64,000 nt of DNA from assembly GCA_024220505.1 (NCBI GenBank), contig JAKZZE010000012.1, forward strand, positions 992,001-1,056,000, read 5' to 3'. The stretch is from Rhizopus arrhizus. Its lineage: Eukaryota > Mucoromycota > Mucoromycetes > Mucorales > Rhizopodaceae. The position numbers and the translations under genes are program-made. A model generated the notes under the pieces. The model was not told where the DNA came from, made no database searches, and saw only the letters and a program-made list of their open reading frames with translations. Shown here one piece after another: positions 12,176-23,663 of the stretch (position 1 is its first letter; every line of letters starts with the position of its first letter).

Positions 12176-13025
12176 TTATTCATCTTTAATGTAATTGGCT
12201 TTATGTCGCCAACAAAACCTTCTATCTTTATGTTCTCCTTTTCGATAACTATACTGAATCAAGTCATACAAGTGCTTATAGTAAAATAATAAATTGTCAT
12301 ATTGTCCGTTATATCCTTTCTCTTCATAAGCTTGTGTGTATTCTACATAAAGATAATAAATTGCTTCAATTGTAGATAAATAATTCACGCTCAAATTTTG
12401 GTATCGCCAAAAGAAAGTCAGACGTGGTTCTATTGTCACTTTTTGAACTTTACTTAAAAGTGGTGTATCTCTGACCATTATTTTCGCTTGTTTCCATGTA
12501 CCATCAATCACAATCAGTCTATCAAAGCATTTCCTTGGTATCTCACTTAATTTTTTAGCATCCTATTCACAACCATTACCATTTTGTACTCGTAGAATTG
12601 TTTAATAACTTACTGGTCCAGGAAAAAGCATAAGAATACGCTCTGGTTGTTCATACTGTGGCATTTCTTTCCAGTTGTAAATATTGACATCTTCAGGGGC
12701 AATCACTCGAGCATGAAGTGCTGTTGTTTTACCATCAAGCTCATACTCATGTTTTATACTAAATACTGTGAGTTTATGTATCTAATGTATCTTAATCTGA
12801 TTACATGTCTATAGGTGCTGGTAGCTTAACAAAGGGAACTTGTGATCTATCCATTCCCAACACTTGGAAACAATGATAACAAAAATATTTCATTCTCTTG
12901 TTACATGCTGAACAAGTATATCTTTCTGTTTTTTTATATAATTCTATATCGTCTTGTATCTTTAAATGTGCAAAAGGCGACTTTTGTCTAATTTCTTCAA
13001 TCTCATCAAGATCAATAATGGCCAT
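12176..13025 (-). CDS. DTWD1: DTW-domain tRNA-uridine aminocarboxypropyltransferase (DTWD1-like)
   Basis: Three exons (13025-12805, 12758-12614, 12562-12176) give 250 residues. The N-terminal part carries a Cys-rich zinc-binding segment (CSACNKRMKYFCYHC). It is followed by the family signature stretches DIIKHEYELDGKTTALHA, APEDVNIYNW and LMLFPGP. The DTW motif appears as IDGTW (residues 141-145), and the C-terminal segment RLTFFWRYQ...LSTIEAIYYL matches the SPOUT-like DTW fold. Human DTWD1 transfers the acp group from SAM to uridine 20 of tRNA; the same role is inferred here. All junctions use canonical GT...AG and restore the conserved reading frame, notably at DIIKHE. It is convergent with nothing nearby; the repeat element begins about 0.7 kb past its stop. 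Confidence 0.9.
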
Positions 13026-13927
13026 TGGTTGCAGTAATTTCTTTTTCTTTTTTCTTTTTTGAAGGAGTTTTAGATTCGAATTTTATTAGTGGCCGAAAAG
13101 CGGACACAGAAAATTGTCTTTAGAGTTTAGTCCATGTTTTAGAGAGATTAGCAATGAGCGAAATGCAACTTTTTTTTTTTTTTTTTTTTTTTTTTACTAA
13201 GGATACAACAGACAAAAAAGCTTAAATGAGATTTACTAGAGATTACAGCAAAGCAGAAGAAGTGGAGATTTTCCCATAAGCAAAAGTTGTTCTTGGAAAG
13301 TAGTTTGTATGAGTTTTGAAGCAGATTGTATAATCAAAAGGGAGCAGAACGAATAGTCATTCAAAACAAATGAGCTGCGACTTCGCCAAAGAGCCAGTAA
13401 GATAGATTCAAGAAGGAAAAAAATAAAGATAATAGTAGAAGCTTTTGTGATAGAAAAGCATATCCAAAAATCTGCTCCTTGTAATGCAGCATTAAAAATT
13501 GCAATGTTGGAACGTGTAAATAACATATACGATGGCTGATAGGGAACGAGGTAACTGAGTGTACACGGATCAAAAAGGACCAAGATCAGCTATTACATGC
13601 AGAACATTGCTTACAGTAAAAAAAGAAAAGAAAAGAAAACGTGTGGTATGATTGAATTACTTTTGATTACAATCGATTGCGTGCCCTGAATACTTTAGAG
13701 CAATGTGCTAAACCAATTGCACATAGATTTAGTATTTTGATTTTCTTTTGTCATTCTCTGCGAATTATTACTCATGTGAATATTACACCTTGATGGATAT
13801 TTTACTCGTTTTATGTGATCAATATATGAATGGTTTCTAAGGGGGTTTTTTTTATAATAATAAATTGCTTTTGCTACTGCTCTGTATTAAAAAATTTATT
13901 TCGAGAGAAAGAATAGTTCATTAGGGT
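13026..13927. other. Intergenic between DTWD1-like and hexosaminidase genes
   Basis: About 900 bp. A 25-T run is at 13171-13195. A 115-codon minus-strand frame (13236-13583) is hydrophobic and could encode a small two-helix membrane protein. An overlapping frame is equally hydrophobic and neither shows splice context, so I do not call a gene. Confidence 0.45.
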
Positions 13928-15656
13928 TTAATTTAAAGGTTTTTCAAGATTACATTGATTAGGATGAAGTAAACACCACCGAGGAGCATTTGGCTCAGCA
14001 CCAATGCCACGCTCTATTAATCGCATCACCCAATCATTCAATCGAGGTTGAACTTGCCCAAGTGTACGACGACTCCCCTTATGGTCATAACTACCCGACC
14101 AATATACTTCAGCAGCTGCAGAAGCACGAGGCCATAGGCGACTGTCTAGCACAGTTGGTCCGGATTGCTCAGACCAAAGAGCGACTTCACCGCCCAAGAC
14201 TTTTCCTTTGTCTGATTTGTGTAACCCATAAGTCATATCATAACTGTAGATACGCTGCCATGTCTTGAAGGGTGCGCACCAAGAACCGCCTAGACCACCA
14301 TAATTAAAGGTATCCTCACTTGTTTGAGTTTGTATAGGAGAAATGTAACGTGTGTCGTTACCAACCCAGCCTATACAATATATTCATATTTTTTTCTGTA
14401 CTGTTTAATTCTTATTTACCTCCATGTCCACAGTCAAGATAAAAGTAATCATAATTAGAAACAATCACATCATACCCAGCCCGCGTATAATTAGAAGGTG
14501 GATTCAGCCATGTTTGAACAACAGCCTCAGTGGAAATCTTGCCACCATCCTTAATTGAGTCTTCCCAAATGATAGGTCGCTTCTTTTGCTGCTGAACATA
14601 GCCAATCACATCATTTGTAAAATCATACCAAAGCTGAGAAAAGCTTGTGTTGTGCGCTTTGACATACTCTGTCATTTGCTTATTGGTTGGCCAACAGTTT
14701 GCATTCAATTCGTCACCACCAGCGTGATAAAGGGTATCAGGAAAGCGGCGAGTCACATCCTCAATAATGTCCTTGACGAGCTTGATAGTTGCAGGATGGA
14801 TGACGTTCAATTGACCAGCGGGTGGCTCAGCTGCGTAGGTTCCCCACCAAAGCCCATGACATGCCATGAGCTCAGGATGAGACAAGGCAATGGAGTCAGT
14901 ATGCGCAGGCATATCTATTTCTGGAACAATACGTATACCACGTGATTGGCCATACTGGATGATCTTTTGGACATCCTTTGGGCTATAGACCATCTTTGAT
15001 GTATATGCACCTTTTTGGGAAAGCTCTGGGTGGGATGCAATATATAGTGGCCATGATTGAGAATCAGTGATGTGCCAGTGAAGTACATTGAGTTTGTTGT
15101 AGACTAAGGCATCAATGGTCCGAAGGATATCAGCAACAGGATAAAAGTTTCTAGATGTATCCAAGAGAATACCACGATGGGGGTATGTAGGTGAGTCCTG
15201 AATAATGACTGTGTGAGCTGTGAGGTGTCCATCTTGTTGGATCACCAGTTGAGAAAAGGTTTCAATACCACGAAGGGCACCCACCCATGTTTGAGCCTCA
15301 AGTGTCGCTTGACGTCCCTGGCGTGGGACAGTGAGTGTATAAGATTCATTCACATTTAAATCGAGCCTGACAACATTATCTTGAACTACAATTTGAAGAC
15401 GTGAGAGTGTTTCACCTCGTTCTAATGCTTGTTTGGTAGTAACCTGAACAGGAACCCATCTCTCTTTATATATCAGGCGAAGATAGCGGTCTGCAGCTTC
15501 TTTTAGATAAACATGTTTTGCACCTATAATTTGAAAATCATTTGAAAGGGGTACTTGGGCATCTGTCCATGAGACAACTTGAGGGATTGGAAATAAAAGT
15601 GTCTTTGCATTTACTACAGAAAACAAAATAGCAGTAGTAATAAGAGTAAGTTTCAT
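13928..15656 (-). CDS. Secreted beta-N-acetylhexosaminidase, GH20
   Basis: Two exons (15656-14420 and 14370-13928) joined across a 49-nt intron give 559 residues. A signal peptide covers about residues 1-17 ([17 protein letters not shown]). It is followed by a GH20b-type N-terminal domain and the catalytic TIM barrel. Seen in order are [37 protein letters not shown] and HAGGDELN, with the catalytic Asp315-Glu316 pair. The C-terminal exon holds [10 protein letters not shown], the conserved substrate-pocket segment near the end of the barrel. The enzyme removes terminal GlcNAc/GalNAc residues and in fungi works mainly on chitin oligomers, in wall turnover or feeding. Length and motif order are normal for the family and nothing suggests inactivation. 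The short intron falls inside the conserved C-terminal part of the barrel. Confidence 0.95.
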
Positions 15657-16755
15657 TTTTGATAAAGAAGGAAGAAGCAGAAATAAAACGAGTTTTAAGT
15701 GTAATATTTATATCAAATGACCCTCAAATTAGATAATCGGGAACCCTTTCGTTTGGTCCCTGATTTCTATTTTTTTTTTTTTTCAGGGAAAATAGCGGAG
15801 TGTCAAACAGTACCATTTGTTCATTTGAATAAGGAAATAACAGTAAAGAACCAATAAATGAGGTTAGTTTTAATACACAAAATTGTATGATGTATACAAT
15901 GAAATAATCTATTCTGTAATGATTCTATAATGAGAATAGCGTGCAATAATACGATGTGATTGATTGTGATATTCGTTTAGCGATTCATGCAGATTAAGTG
16001 CTTGGATATCAAAGCAACAGTATAACTCTGTTGACAGTGAGAAAATGAATATGAATCAAATCAGCTATCATTTAAATTGTGAATTAAACGATTCTTTTTT
16101 CTCACGACAGAGCCCGATCGCTTTCCTGATCGAACAGTGTATGATGTTAGTCTTTATTATAAATATACTCTATTCAAATATATACACAAAGAATTGAGTA
16201 ACTTTAAAAGCTATATTCATATGATTTGTGTAGCGGATACAAGTTAAAAGATCTTGTTCATTTAAATTATTTTCAATAAGTAATGTCGCTCTATCACAAA
16301 CCATATTATTGCATTTCTTAAGAATAGATCTCATGTATCTTTAAATTAAACCTTACATTATCCCAAAGAAAACAAGTCTTATTTTTCAAAAGTAAGCGCA
16401 TTCTAAGAAATCAAAGAAATACTAGCCCTTCCACGATTTTTTGAAATTGACAATGATTGCTGTCTTCACAGGCGTGATACAAGGACAATGTTATTGATTC
16501 TGGTTGAGAGACTGTGACAAATTGGTAGAGAAGCAATTTTAAGAATCGTCCATATCCAAAAACATTTAGTGGATCATTATGATTCATCTTGCAAGGGATG
16601 ATCTTTCGGACCTTTTGAGTGTTACCAAAGAAAACCCCAATCTCTTTTTTCAGGATTTGATTGCTTCTTAATATATCCATAGAAGTCAAGTAGAGCTTTG
16701 AATTGTCAAATCATCTGATTGGCTACAAGTTACTAAAGAAGGTTTTGTTTCAGTG

Positions 16756-16795
<40 letters not shown>

Positions 16796-17315
16796 CCAAC
16801 ATAGTGATTTATTTCTCGTTTCAAATGACTCCAGATATCAATGAATTCATGGCATTGGCTAGCTAACCGTATCTTGAGGCTTCTCCAGAGTAAAAGTTAT
16901 GAGAGTAAATATAGATATTGATCTGATGCTTAGGCAGGAAGGTGTGTGAGTACACTATTTTAAGTAATTATCTGTAAACTGAATTGAAGTAATTGGAAAA
17001 AAGATAAAAATTGGTAAAGAAACGTAACACAATTGACAAGAAAAGAGTCCAAATAGAAAGCAAAGAAAATATCCAAATGTATATAAAATAAAAGAAATTT
17101 GGGTTCATCTTTGGTTGTGTTGTTTAGTATACTCACATGAAAGTGAGAATGATCATTGTGTGCATGGAGTTGAAAATATACATATAAAAAAGAAAATACG
17201 AGTTAAAACCTAAAAACCACTATTATATTTATCATTTACACTTAATGCTTCTAGATGTTGAACAGCGATAATTATTCAAGAGAAATTATCAGTTCCTTGG
17301 GAGGCTGGCTGAGTG
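15657..17315. other. Intergenic with 39-A homopolymer
   Basis: The first few hundred bases are the hexosaminidase upstream region. The rest is AT-rich spacer with a poly(A) run at 16756-16794. A 92-codon minus-strand frame (16411-16689) has no recognisable motif and is left uncalled. Confidence 0.45.
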
Positions 17316-18960
17316 TTAGTCTTGTAGGTCGTCAGCATGCTCTCTGAGTCTTCTTGGCCCTCTTGGTTGTTGAGGAACATCATATCCGAGCCTTTCAGGG
17401 ATCTAAACATTTCCACGAAGCGAACAAACAACATGCAACATGTTGAGGCAGGCAACTAATTTGCAATTCTAGAGGCGAAATTAGTCTCTACTGTTGGCAT
17501 CCCATTGTCATTATCTACTGACACTCGGCAGTTTTGATGTGTACATCTTAATAGGCTGTGTCTAATAACTTGCGGAAGGGCTTGTCTTCAATAAAGATAA
17601 GGATCAAGTGCCATTCGAAATATCTCCAGGGTCATTTCTTCAGAATCTGGGCAGTATTTACTTGTACAAAATTCATCAATCAAAACAATGTGAAAACCAT
17701 GCTTTTGAAGAAACCTTTAAAAAAGAACACCATGAATAGCCTCATGAAGCCTGGAGTTTGGATCAGACCAGTTTCCAATCACAAAGGTAGCTTAATCAGC
17801 AAACTGGTTCTTGAAATATGGCGATAGCTGAAGCTTTTGGTGAATCGGGTGAACAGTAGCATAGTTGACTCGTGTGCTCACATAATGAGTCTGAAGAACA
17901 GCAGTATGTTCAGAGCGACTGCTAAGAAAAGCAACGTAATATTCCATCTCCAAAGCTCTGGAATAAATTAAGCCACGTTCAGCTAGAGCAATGTTGTCGG
18001 GATTGATCTCTTGAAAAATATGACGGTAACTTTTTGACTTACAAGATTTGTCTTGCTGTGGGCTGATGTACCTGTATTGCATCGTCTCTTAAACAATAGA
18101 TCTTCATTAACACAGTAGAGTATATCTCTTCTTCTAGGATCAACAACCACACAGAAATATCCCATTAGTTGCTAATTTGCTGAGGGAAGATCCTCGATGA
18201 AGCTTGTTGATTCACATTGAACAGTATACCATGAAGAGTAATGACCTTGAGTATCAAACCGCTTTTTGAGAAAATTCACACCAACGCCACCTGTCTGAAT
18301 CGTTTCCCGGAAACGCAGATCACGATCTTCATCTCGAAAAGGTGAATTGTTTAAGTTAACCACTCCACACCAAAGAACTATCTGGTCAGCGCCATTTATC
18401 CATATACGGTCTAGGGTCTTTTGGCACAAGATCTTGCTATCAATAGTAGCAAAATAAGGTAACCTAGAGCAACGTAAAGGGAAGCAATTATAAGCCAAAA
18501 AGTTTAAAGCAGTAAAGGCCTGAGTAAATTGATAGAAAGCCTTGAAATGATCAACAGGATGGGCTTTAATACTATAATAGATAATGTTTTGGCTAAAAGC
18601 GTGACTGCGATCATATGCCAACAGAAGAGGGGCAAGCACATCCAAAGAACGACTATAGAGAAGGTTTTCAAACCACTAAGTAATCTCATCCATACCAGCT
18701 TGACTAATGATATGGACAAAGATGGCTTTTTTTGAAGTTTCTTACAGGAGTAGTGATAATGCGAGAAATCCCCACGGCAGTCGTCTCATGATCTAGACCC
18801 TGTTCATGACAGTGGCGTGCTGCCACCAAAGTATATTGACGATCCTATAGTAGATGATTAACTGCTCGCCTGAGGTGGTTAACAAAGCTCATCTGAATAT
18901 TGAGAGCATGAATATTGTATATCTTGGTGCTCTCATAGATTGAAATTTTTTGGGTGAACA
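17316..18960 (-). pseudogene. Decayed Fanzor (eukaryotic TnpB-like OMEGA nuclease) gene
   Basis: Read on the minus strand, conserved Fanzor segments follow each other in order but in shifting frames with stops. An N-terminal piece (IQMSFVNHLRRAVN, about 18930) is followed by NCFPLRCSRLPYFATIDSKI (about 18470), QTGGVGVNFLKKR (about 18270) and the RuvC-I strand VVVDPRRRDILYC with its Asp codon near 18140. Next come YRYISPQQDKSCKSKSYRHI (about 18060), IGNWSDPNSRLHEAIHG (about 17750), the zinc-finger stretch LIDEFCTSKYCP (about 17670), a second Cys pair (LRCTHQNC, about 17550), and the tail LNMLHVV...IPERLGYDVP ending at 17316. The Asn-Arg-Asp part of RuvC-III is not recoverable. Fanzors are RNA-guided DNA nucleases carried by eukaryotic transposons. 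This copy has several frameshifts and internal stops and cannot make a full protein. The family call rests on remembered motif patterns. It is flanked by Tc1/mariner and LINE scraps. Confidence 0.8.
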
Positions 18961-19139
18961 TAAACCAAAGTTGCTAGTATAGAACAGATAGGGCCATATT
19001 GATTTATACTTGTCTACTTCTATTTTTTATTTTATATTGTTCGCCTTGCCTTGCAGATAAAACACCTGTTAAATAAATGGACTTGTGGTGGGGTTCGTTA
19101 GATGAACACGATTAAAAATTTTTTATTTATATTAAAAAA

Positions 19140-19290
19140 AAAAGACTTGAGTGAACGCATGGTGCTTTTAATACACCTTAATCGCCCAAGTTAGATCAAA
19201 AAGGAATGAAAAAGGATCGAGATAACATCCTTTGGGATGATTAAATGAATATTGTGTTTTCCAAATGCATAAAAAAATGCAACTGCATTA
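19140..19290 (-). mobile_element. LINE 3'-end fragment (minus)
   Basis: Read on the minus strand, this stretch has the same arrangement as other LINE 3' tails in the window: CCCAAAGGATGTTATCTCGA, then CATTCCTTTTTGATCTAACT, then a GC-containing CGTTCACTCA end. It resembles 19850-20020 and the right edge of the window. No coding part is left. Confidence 0.5.
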
Positions 19291-19324
19291 ATGAGAAGCA
19301 ATAACTTAAACACGGAAGAAGATA

Positions 19325-19425
19325 AACCCATTTGTAGTCTCTTTTTCAATAAAGTCCCCCACATTAACAATTTTGTGAATAGAAGCATCGTCCATAACAA
19401 TATAATAGTTTTTTCCACTCATTCT
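19325..19425 (-). pseudogene. Tc1/mariner transposase scrap
   Basis: The minus-strand peptide KNYYIVMDDASIHK corresponds to the second catalytic Asp block of IS630/Tc1 transposases (compare YIVMDNAPIHK in the transposase at 46.7 kb). About 30 residues survive before the similarity ends. It lies between the Fanzor relic and LINE fragments. Confidence 0.6.
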
Positions 19426-19499
19426 TGTCAGTAACACTCATTACATTGTCTAATTAGTTAAAAAATGCTCAGTTCTTGTATCTATTTTTGCTCATGGAT

Positions 19500-20020
19500 T
19501 CCATCCTTTGATTTTCCATGTCCTATTCTCAATGCAGCAGATGTGTTCGTTGGAGGCTTGACTATCTGCCTAGTGACCAACCAAAGCCCTGTTTCAAGCA
19601 ATTTGATATCTCTTTTACTAAAAAGCATGTCATTCAATGTCTCGATATGCATCGAAAGTTATAAATGCCAATTACTGCTGAAGATCCTTCGTCTTTACTG
19701 CCTCTCTCGAAGACTACGTAACTTTCAATCCGTTTCATCCTGGTTCCTCCTCTGGCCCACCATGTGTCTGATTCTTTTTGAACTCGATTATCTTCATCAT
19801 CAGTAATTGCCTCCCTCACCTCCACTTTCTCCTAGAAAACGACTCTTAGACTGGTTGCCCCAGAACTAGCATTGATATCTATGATACGTCTTTCTCTCCT
19901 TACTCATTCCCTTTTTTTTCCTTGGCCCCAAAGGATACTTTTGATTCCTGTACACTTATTTTGATCTGGCTTGCGCGATTAAGTTATATTAAAAACGCTG
20001 CGTGCTCACAATCTTTTTTT
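19500..20020 (+). mobile_element. 5'-truncated LINE 3'-end fragment
   Basis: The plus strand contains the C-terminal LINE segment: KHVIQCLDMHRKL, then MPITAEDPSSLL. These align with HAIQCLNMHNRLQMP and ENPLSFLLNLLP of the longer LINE at 44.2-45.5 kb. Frameshifts are present. Downstream come the shared 3' tail (CTCATTCCC, a TTTGATTCC/GATCTGGC stretch, then GCGTGCTCAC) and an AT-rich terminus. Only the last few hundred bases of the element are here, as in typical 5'-truncated insertions. Confidence 0.7.
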
Positions 20021-20568
20021 TTTTATTGTAAATAAAAATTTATGTTTAGTCGTATATTAAACACAACGTCTTTTGGTAAGCTTTCTAGGCTATCGTCTGT
20101 AAGATATAGCTTATAGCATTTGTTTTTTTAATAAATATATTGTAAACGCTTTTTTTTTATTTCGATATTATCTTCAAAGCAAAAGAAAACGTATTGAGCT
20201 AATTTTTTCTTTTTCTTTTTGTAAACTCATCTCCAACAGGAACAATCAAACTTGTGTTGCACATACCGATTCGAAAACATCAACATAAATAGAGAGATCC
20301 TGACAATAGTTTTGGCTATAGCAACAATAAACATAATACATGTTCTCATTTATCCTTAACCTAACGACATTTTTTGTTCCTCTTGGCTTTTTTTTTATTG
20401 CATGTGTGTTTAAATATTATTTAGATGTAATCAAAAGGTATGTAGTTGAAGCACAATGATTTAAACATACGATTACTTATTTATGTGTGTATGATATGTC
20501 AATAAGTACATTACAGAGCCACCTTCCTTTAAACTGGGTTATTACGGAGGTGGCAATTGATTTTCAAA

Positions 20569-20627
<59 letters not shown>

Positions 20628-21143
20628 GAAACAAGATGTTAGAATATACATTTCTTTTGTGTATAATGAAAGAAGCCAATATGTACATTTAACTGTATAT
20701 AATGACTATTTCTTATCTGAGTATGTGCAATATATTCCTAGTTATGAATCAAAGGAGAGGAAGAGATTAAATGTACTGTGTTCCCTTGATAGTGAAAAGG
20801 ATAAACAGGTTTTTATTAAGAAATAAAAATATGTGATAATAACAAATTTTAAGGGATGTGGTTAACGATAAATAAACAAGGAGCGTTTACTTTATCCAAA
20901 AATAGCTGTCAATTCCAACATTTTTCTTTGTTTATATAAAATGACAATAGATGATGAAAGGTAGGAGAGAAAATACTTTAAGGGTCTGAATCATAGATTA
21001 TAAACATAGGAGAGTTTATTTATAAAAAAAATGAGGGGTATGGGTGAGAATGCATATATATTGTATAAGTTGCCTACTCTTACATGTAAAAAACAAAAGG
21101 AGAACAAAAACTTTTTTATTTAAAGGAGAAAGATAGAGGCGAA
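20021..21143. other. Intergenic with 56-T homopolymer
   Basis: AT-rich 3' flank of the RGS gene. The poly(T) run is at 20571-20626; the open frame around it is an artefact. Nothing else is supported. Confidence 0.5.
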
Positions 21144-23091
21144 CTAGGCTTGAGTTTCAACATTACCGTTAGTTAAAGAAGGATTATAAAATGTATCATC
21201 CTTTATGTTCATAGCTTCTTTTTGTTTTTTACGTTCGGCCTTTTCAATAGCTTCAGCGATTTTACAGTATTTTTCAGTTTTAATAAATTTAGGAACAGAA
21301 TCAGATGCCATCAGTCGACAGATATGATCATTAACTCTATCAAATAACTTGAGTATCATCCTCAGGCTTTGTGAAGCAGAGGCAGCAGTGATCAAGATGG
21401 TGGGTTTTCCTTGTCCAGGGTATGCAGGTATAACAGTAACAACAGAATTGACAATCCTGGCCATCTCTTGACAGAGTGAGTGCTCCACATTGAGTTCACA
21501 CGAAGAGCCAGGTGCTAGATAAGTAGACCAGATATCATATGCATCCTCTAAGAGGTCTTTTTGATTTTGAGACGGTAATGCCGGACTTTGGTTTCGACAC
21601 TTTCTCCTTAACGTATTATAATCAATCCAGAAATCCAGATTTTCCTCACAAAAGTTGGCTCGTAAAAAGTCTTTAAAGGGAGAACGTAATTTAGCGTTTT
21701 CGAGGATGATCTGAAGTCGAGCAGAGTTACTCTCTTTGGGATCCATGCTTGTTTCGACAGCAATACTGGAAGGTCGTGGATTTTCATCTTCCCCTTCTTC
21801 TTCTGCTTCAGTTGTGACAGATTGGGTGATAACTAAAGAATCAGGATCTTGTGATAAGATCTCCCTCAAAGTGGCTTGATCTTCTCCTGGAGCCTTGGGC
21901 GTTTTTTCCAAGATCGCGGCTTGCTGGGGTACTGCCAGAACAGGGCTGACAACTGCTGGCTGCTTGCCTGCTTCGGATATCACTTGCTTTCCTTTTTCTG
22001 TTACGACAAATAATATTGCCTTGGAAGCTTTCAGAGGGGTGTCCTTGCTGTTATATTTAGGATCTTGATATTTTAACCAATTATGTTTTAAGAATTCGCT
22101 AGCCATAGCCTCGGCTTCTTCTCTGCAAGAGGTTGTACTATAATCTAATAACCAATCGCAACACATTTGGGATGAGAATACAGTAACCATTGACTTGATT
22201 GTCCTTGGTAAAATCTTGTTGCTGTCTGATTTTGATAGTGTTAAAAGATAATTCCCGAGCAGTTGAACACGAGTATCACCGCCAGCAACAGAGGAAGCCA
22301 TGGCAAATGGAGCACTCAAGGACGGTAAAGATGATGAGTTGGCTGAAGAGACAGATGAAGTAGTTGAAGAAGGAGGTGTTGATACATCATTGGTTTGCCT
22401 TGTTGAAACAGAAACAGAACTAGCATTACCCGCTGATTCAGCACTCTCAAGTGGCAAAGAGGTCATCATGACTCGAAAGATGATTGACGCACAAGCCCTA
22501 TTGAGAATGAGCTGATCATCATCTGGGTTACGTTCCAGTCGAACGAGATGAATGGGTTCCATATGACTAAAGTGTTTTCTCAATGCGGTCACGTTCACCT
22601 CCGTTCGTATACAAAAATCTTGCAAGATACAAAGCCCCTTGGGAGTCAAATGCCAAATACCTTTATCACGAAACGTTCTGTTTTGAGGATCAACCGCATT
22701 CTCCATCAAACGGCAGTTTTGAAATTGTTGACAAAGCGTCTTAGCCATTTCTCGCGCCATGTTGAAGGTTGTTGTGGTCGTTGTTCGCTGAAGACGGGAT
22801 GGGTCATTGGGGTCAGGAACACTGACAGTGTGAGAGAAACGGAGGTTGCCTAGGGCTTGGATGGCATCCTCTGAAGAGAATGTGTTGTAGTAATTTCTGA
22901 AAAGATAACGATGCGTGTCCAAAGGTATTTGAACAATGAGGGCTGCAAACAAATCATGAATATCCTATTTGATTTCATTTTAAAAACAAGACACTATTGA
23001 AAATTGTAAAGTTTACATTTAAAAATGGACGTCCATCAATAGTAAACTTCATCATTGAAGTATAAGCTTGCTGCGTTACACTAGATTCCAT
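21144..23091 (-). CDS. RGS protein with DEP domains (Sst2/FlbA type)
   Basis: Two exons (23091-23017 and 22964-21144) give 631 residues. The first exon is short and leads into GRPFLNDIHDLFAALIVQIP, the start of the fungal DEP-type N-terminal domain. A second DEP-like domain at about residues 283-350 includes MVTVFSSQMCCDWLLDYS and a LKASKAILFVVTEKG strand. Between them lies a Ser/Thr-rich linker. The RGS domain is at about 437-590, starting with ILENAKLRSPFKDFLRANFC and containing CEENLDFWIDYN; a long basic helix follows. Sst2/FlbA proteins speed GTP hydrolysis on heterotrimeric G alpha subunits, with DEP domains tethering them to receptors or membranes. This points to control of pheromone/nutrient or development signalling. 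The splice junction restores the conserved DEP start, which supports the Met at 23091. Confidence 0.92.
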
Positions 23092-23663
23092 AATTCTTTA
23101 TGATTTAAAAAATAAAAAATAAAATAAAAAGAAGAAGAGAGGATGTTGTTTGTTTTATTGAAAACAGCTTTTTCTGATTTTTATTAAAAGTAAGAAAAAT
23201 AAGGAGAGCGTAAAGACCAGTAGACAAGAAAAAAAGAAGTATTTGTGTTTTTGTTGTTTTTACTTTACTTGATTGAATAAAGGGCTCCTTAACTCTATTT
23301 AATAACGTGTCCTACCTTTACGCTTGGACATTTGTTGTTACTTTTTTGGACGTAAATAGTATTCAATCATATTTTTATGCAATCCTCCTTTTTTTCTTCT
23401 TGAAATCTTTACATTTTCATAGAACAAAGTGTCAATTGTTTAAAGCAGAAATAATAAAAACTATTTTTTTAATTCGACTCCATGTAATGCAACTAATTCA
23501 TAAAAACTCTAAAAGGTCTTTTCATTCCTCCCTTGTTTGCTGTTCATTATATTTTTTATATCAAACTTAAAAACAACAACCCCTTAAGACATTGTAACAC
23601 TAAAGACATGTCAACCCCATTAAATTGTAAGATGTAAAGAGGACGACAAACTAGATTATTTTA
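23092..23663. other. Intergenic, upstream of RGS gene
   Basis: AT-rich spacer holding the RGS gene's upstream region and the 3' flank of the EDE1 homologue. No gene supported. Confidence 0.5.

Noticed and set aside
13236..13583. Possible small membrane protein
   Set aside because: A second overlapping frame is equally hydrophobic; no homologue pattern, no start context, T-rich surroundings.
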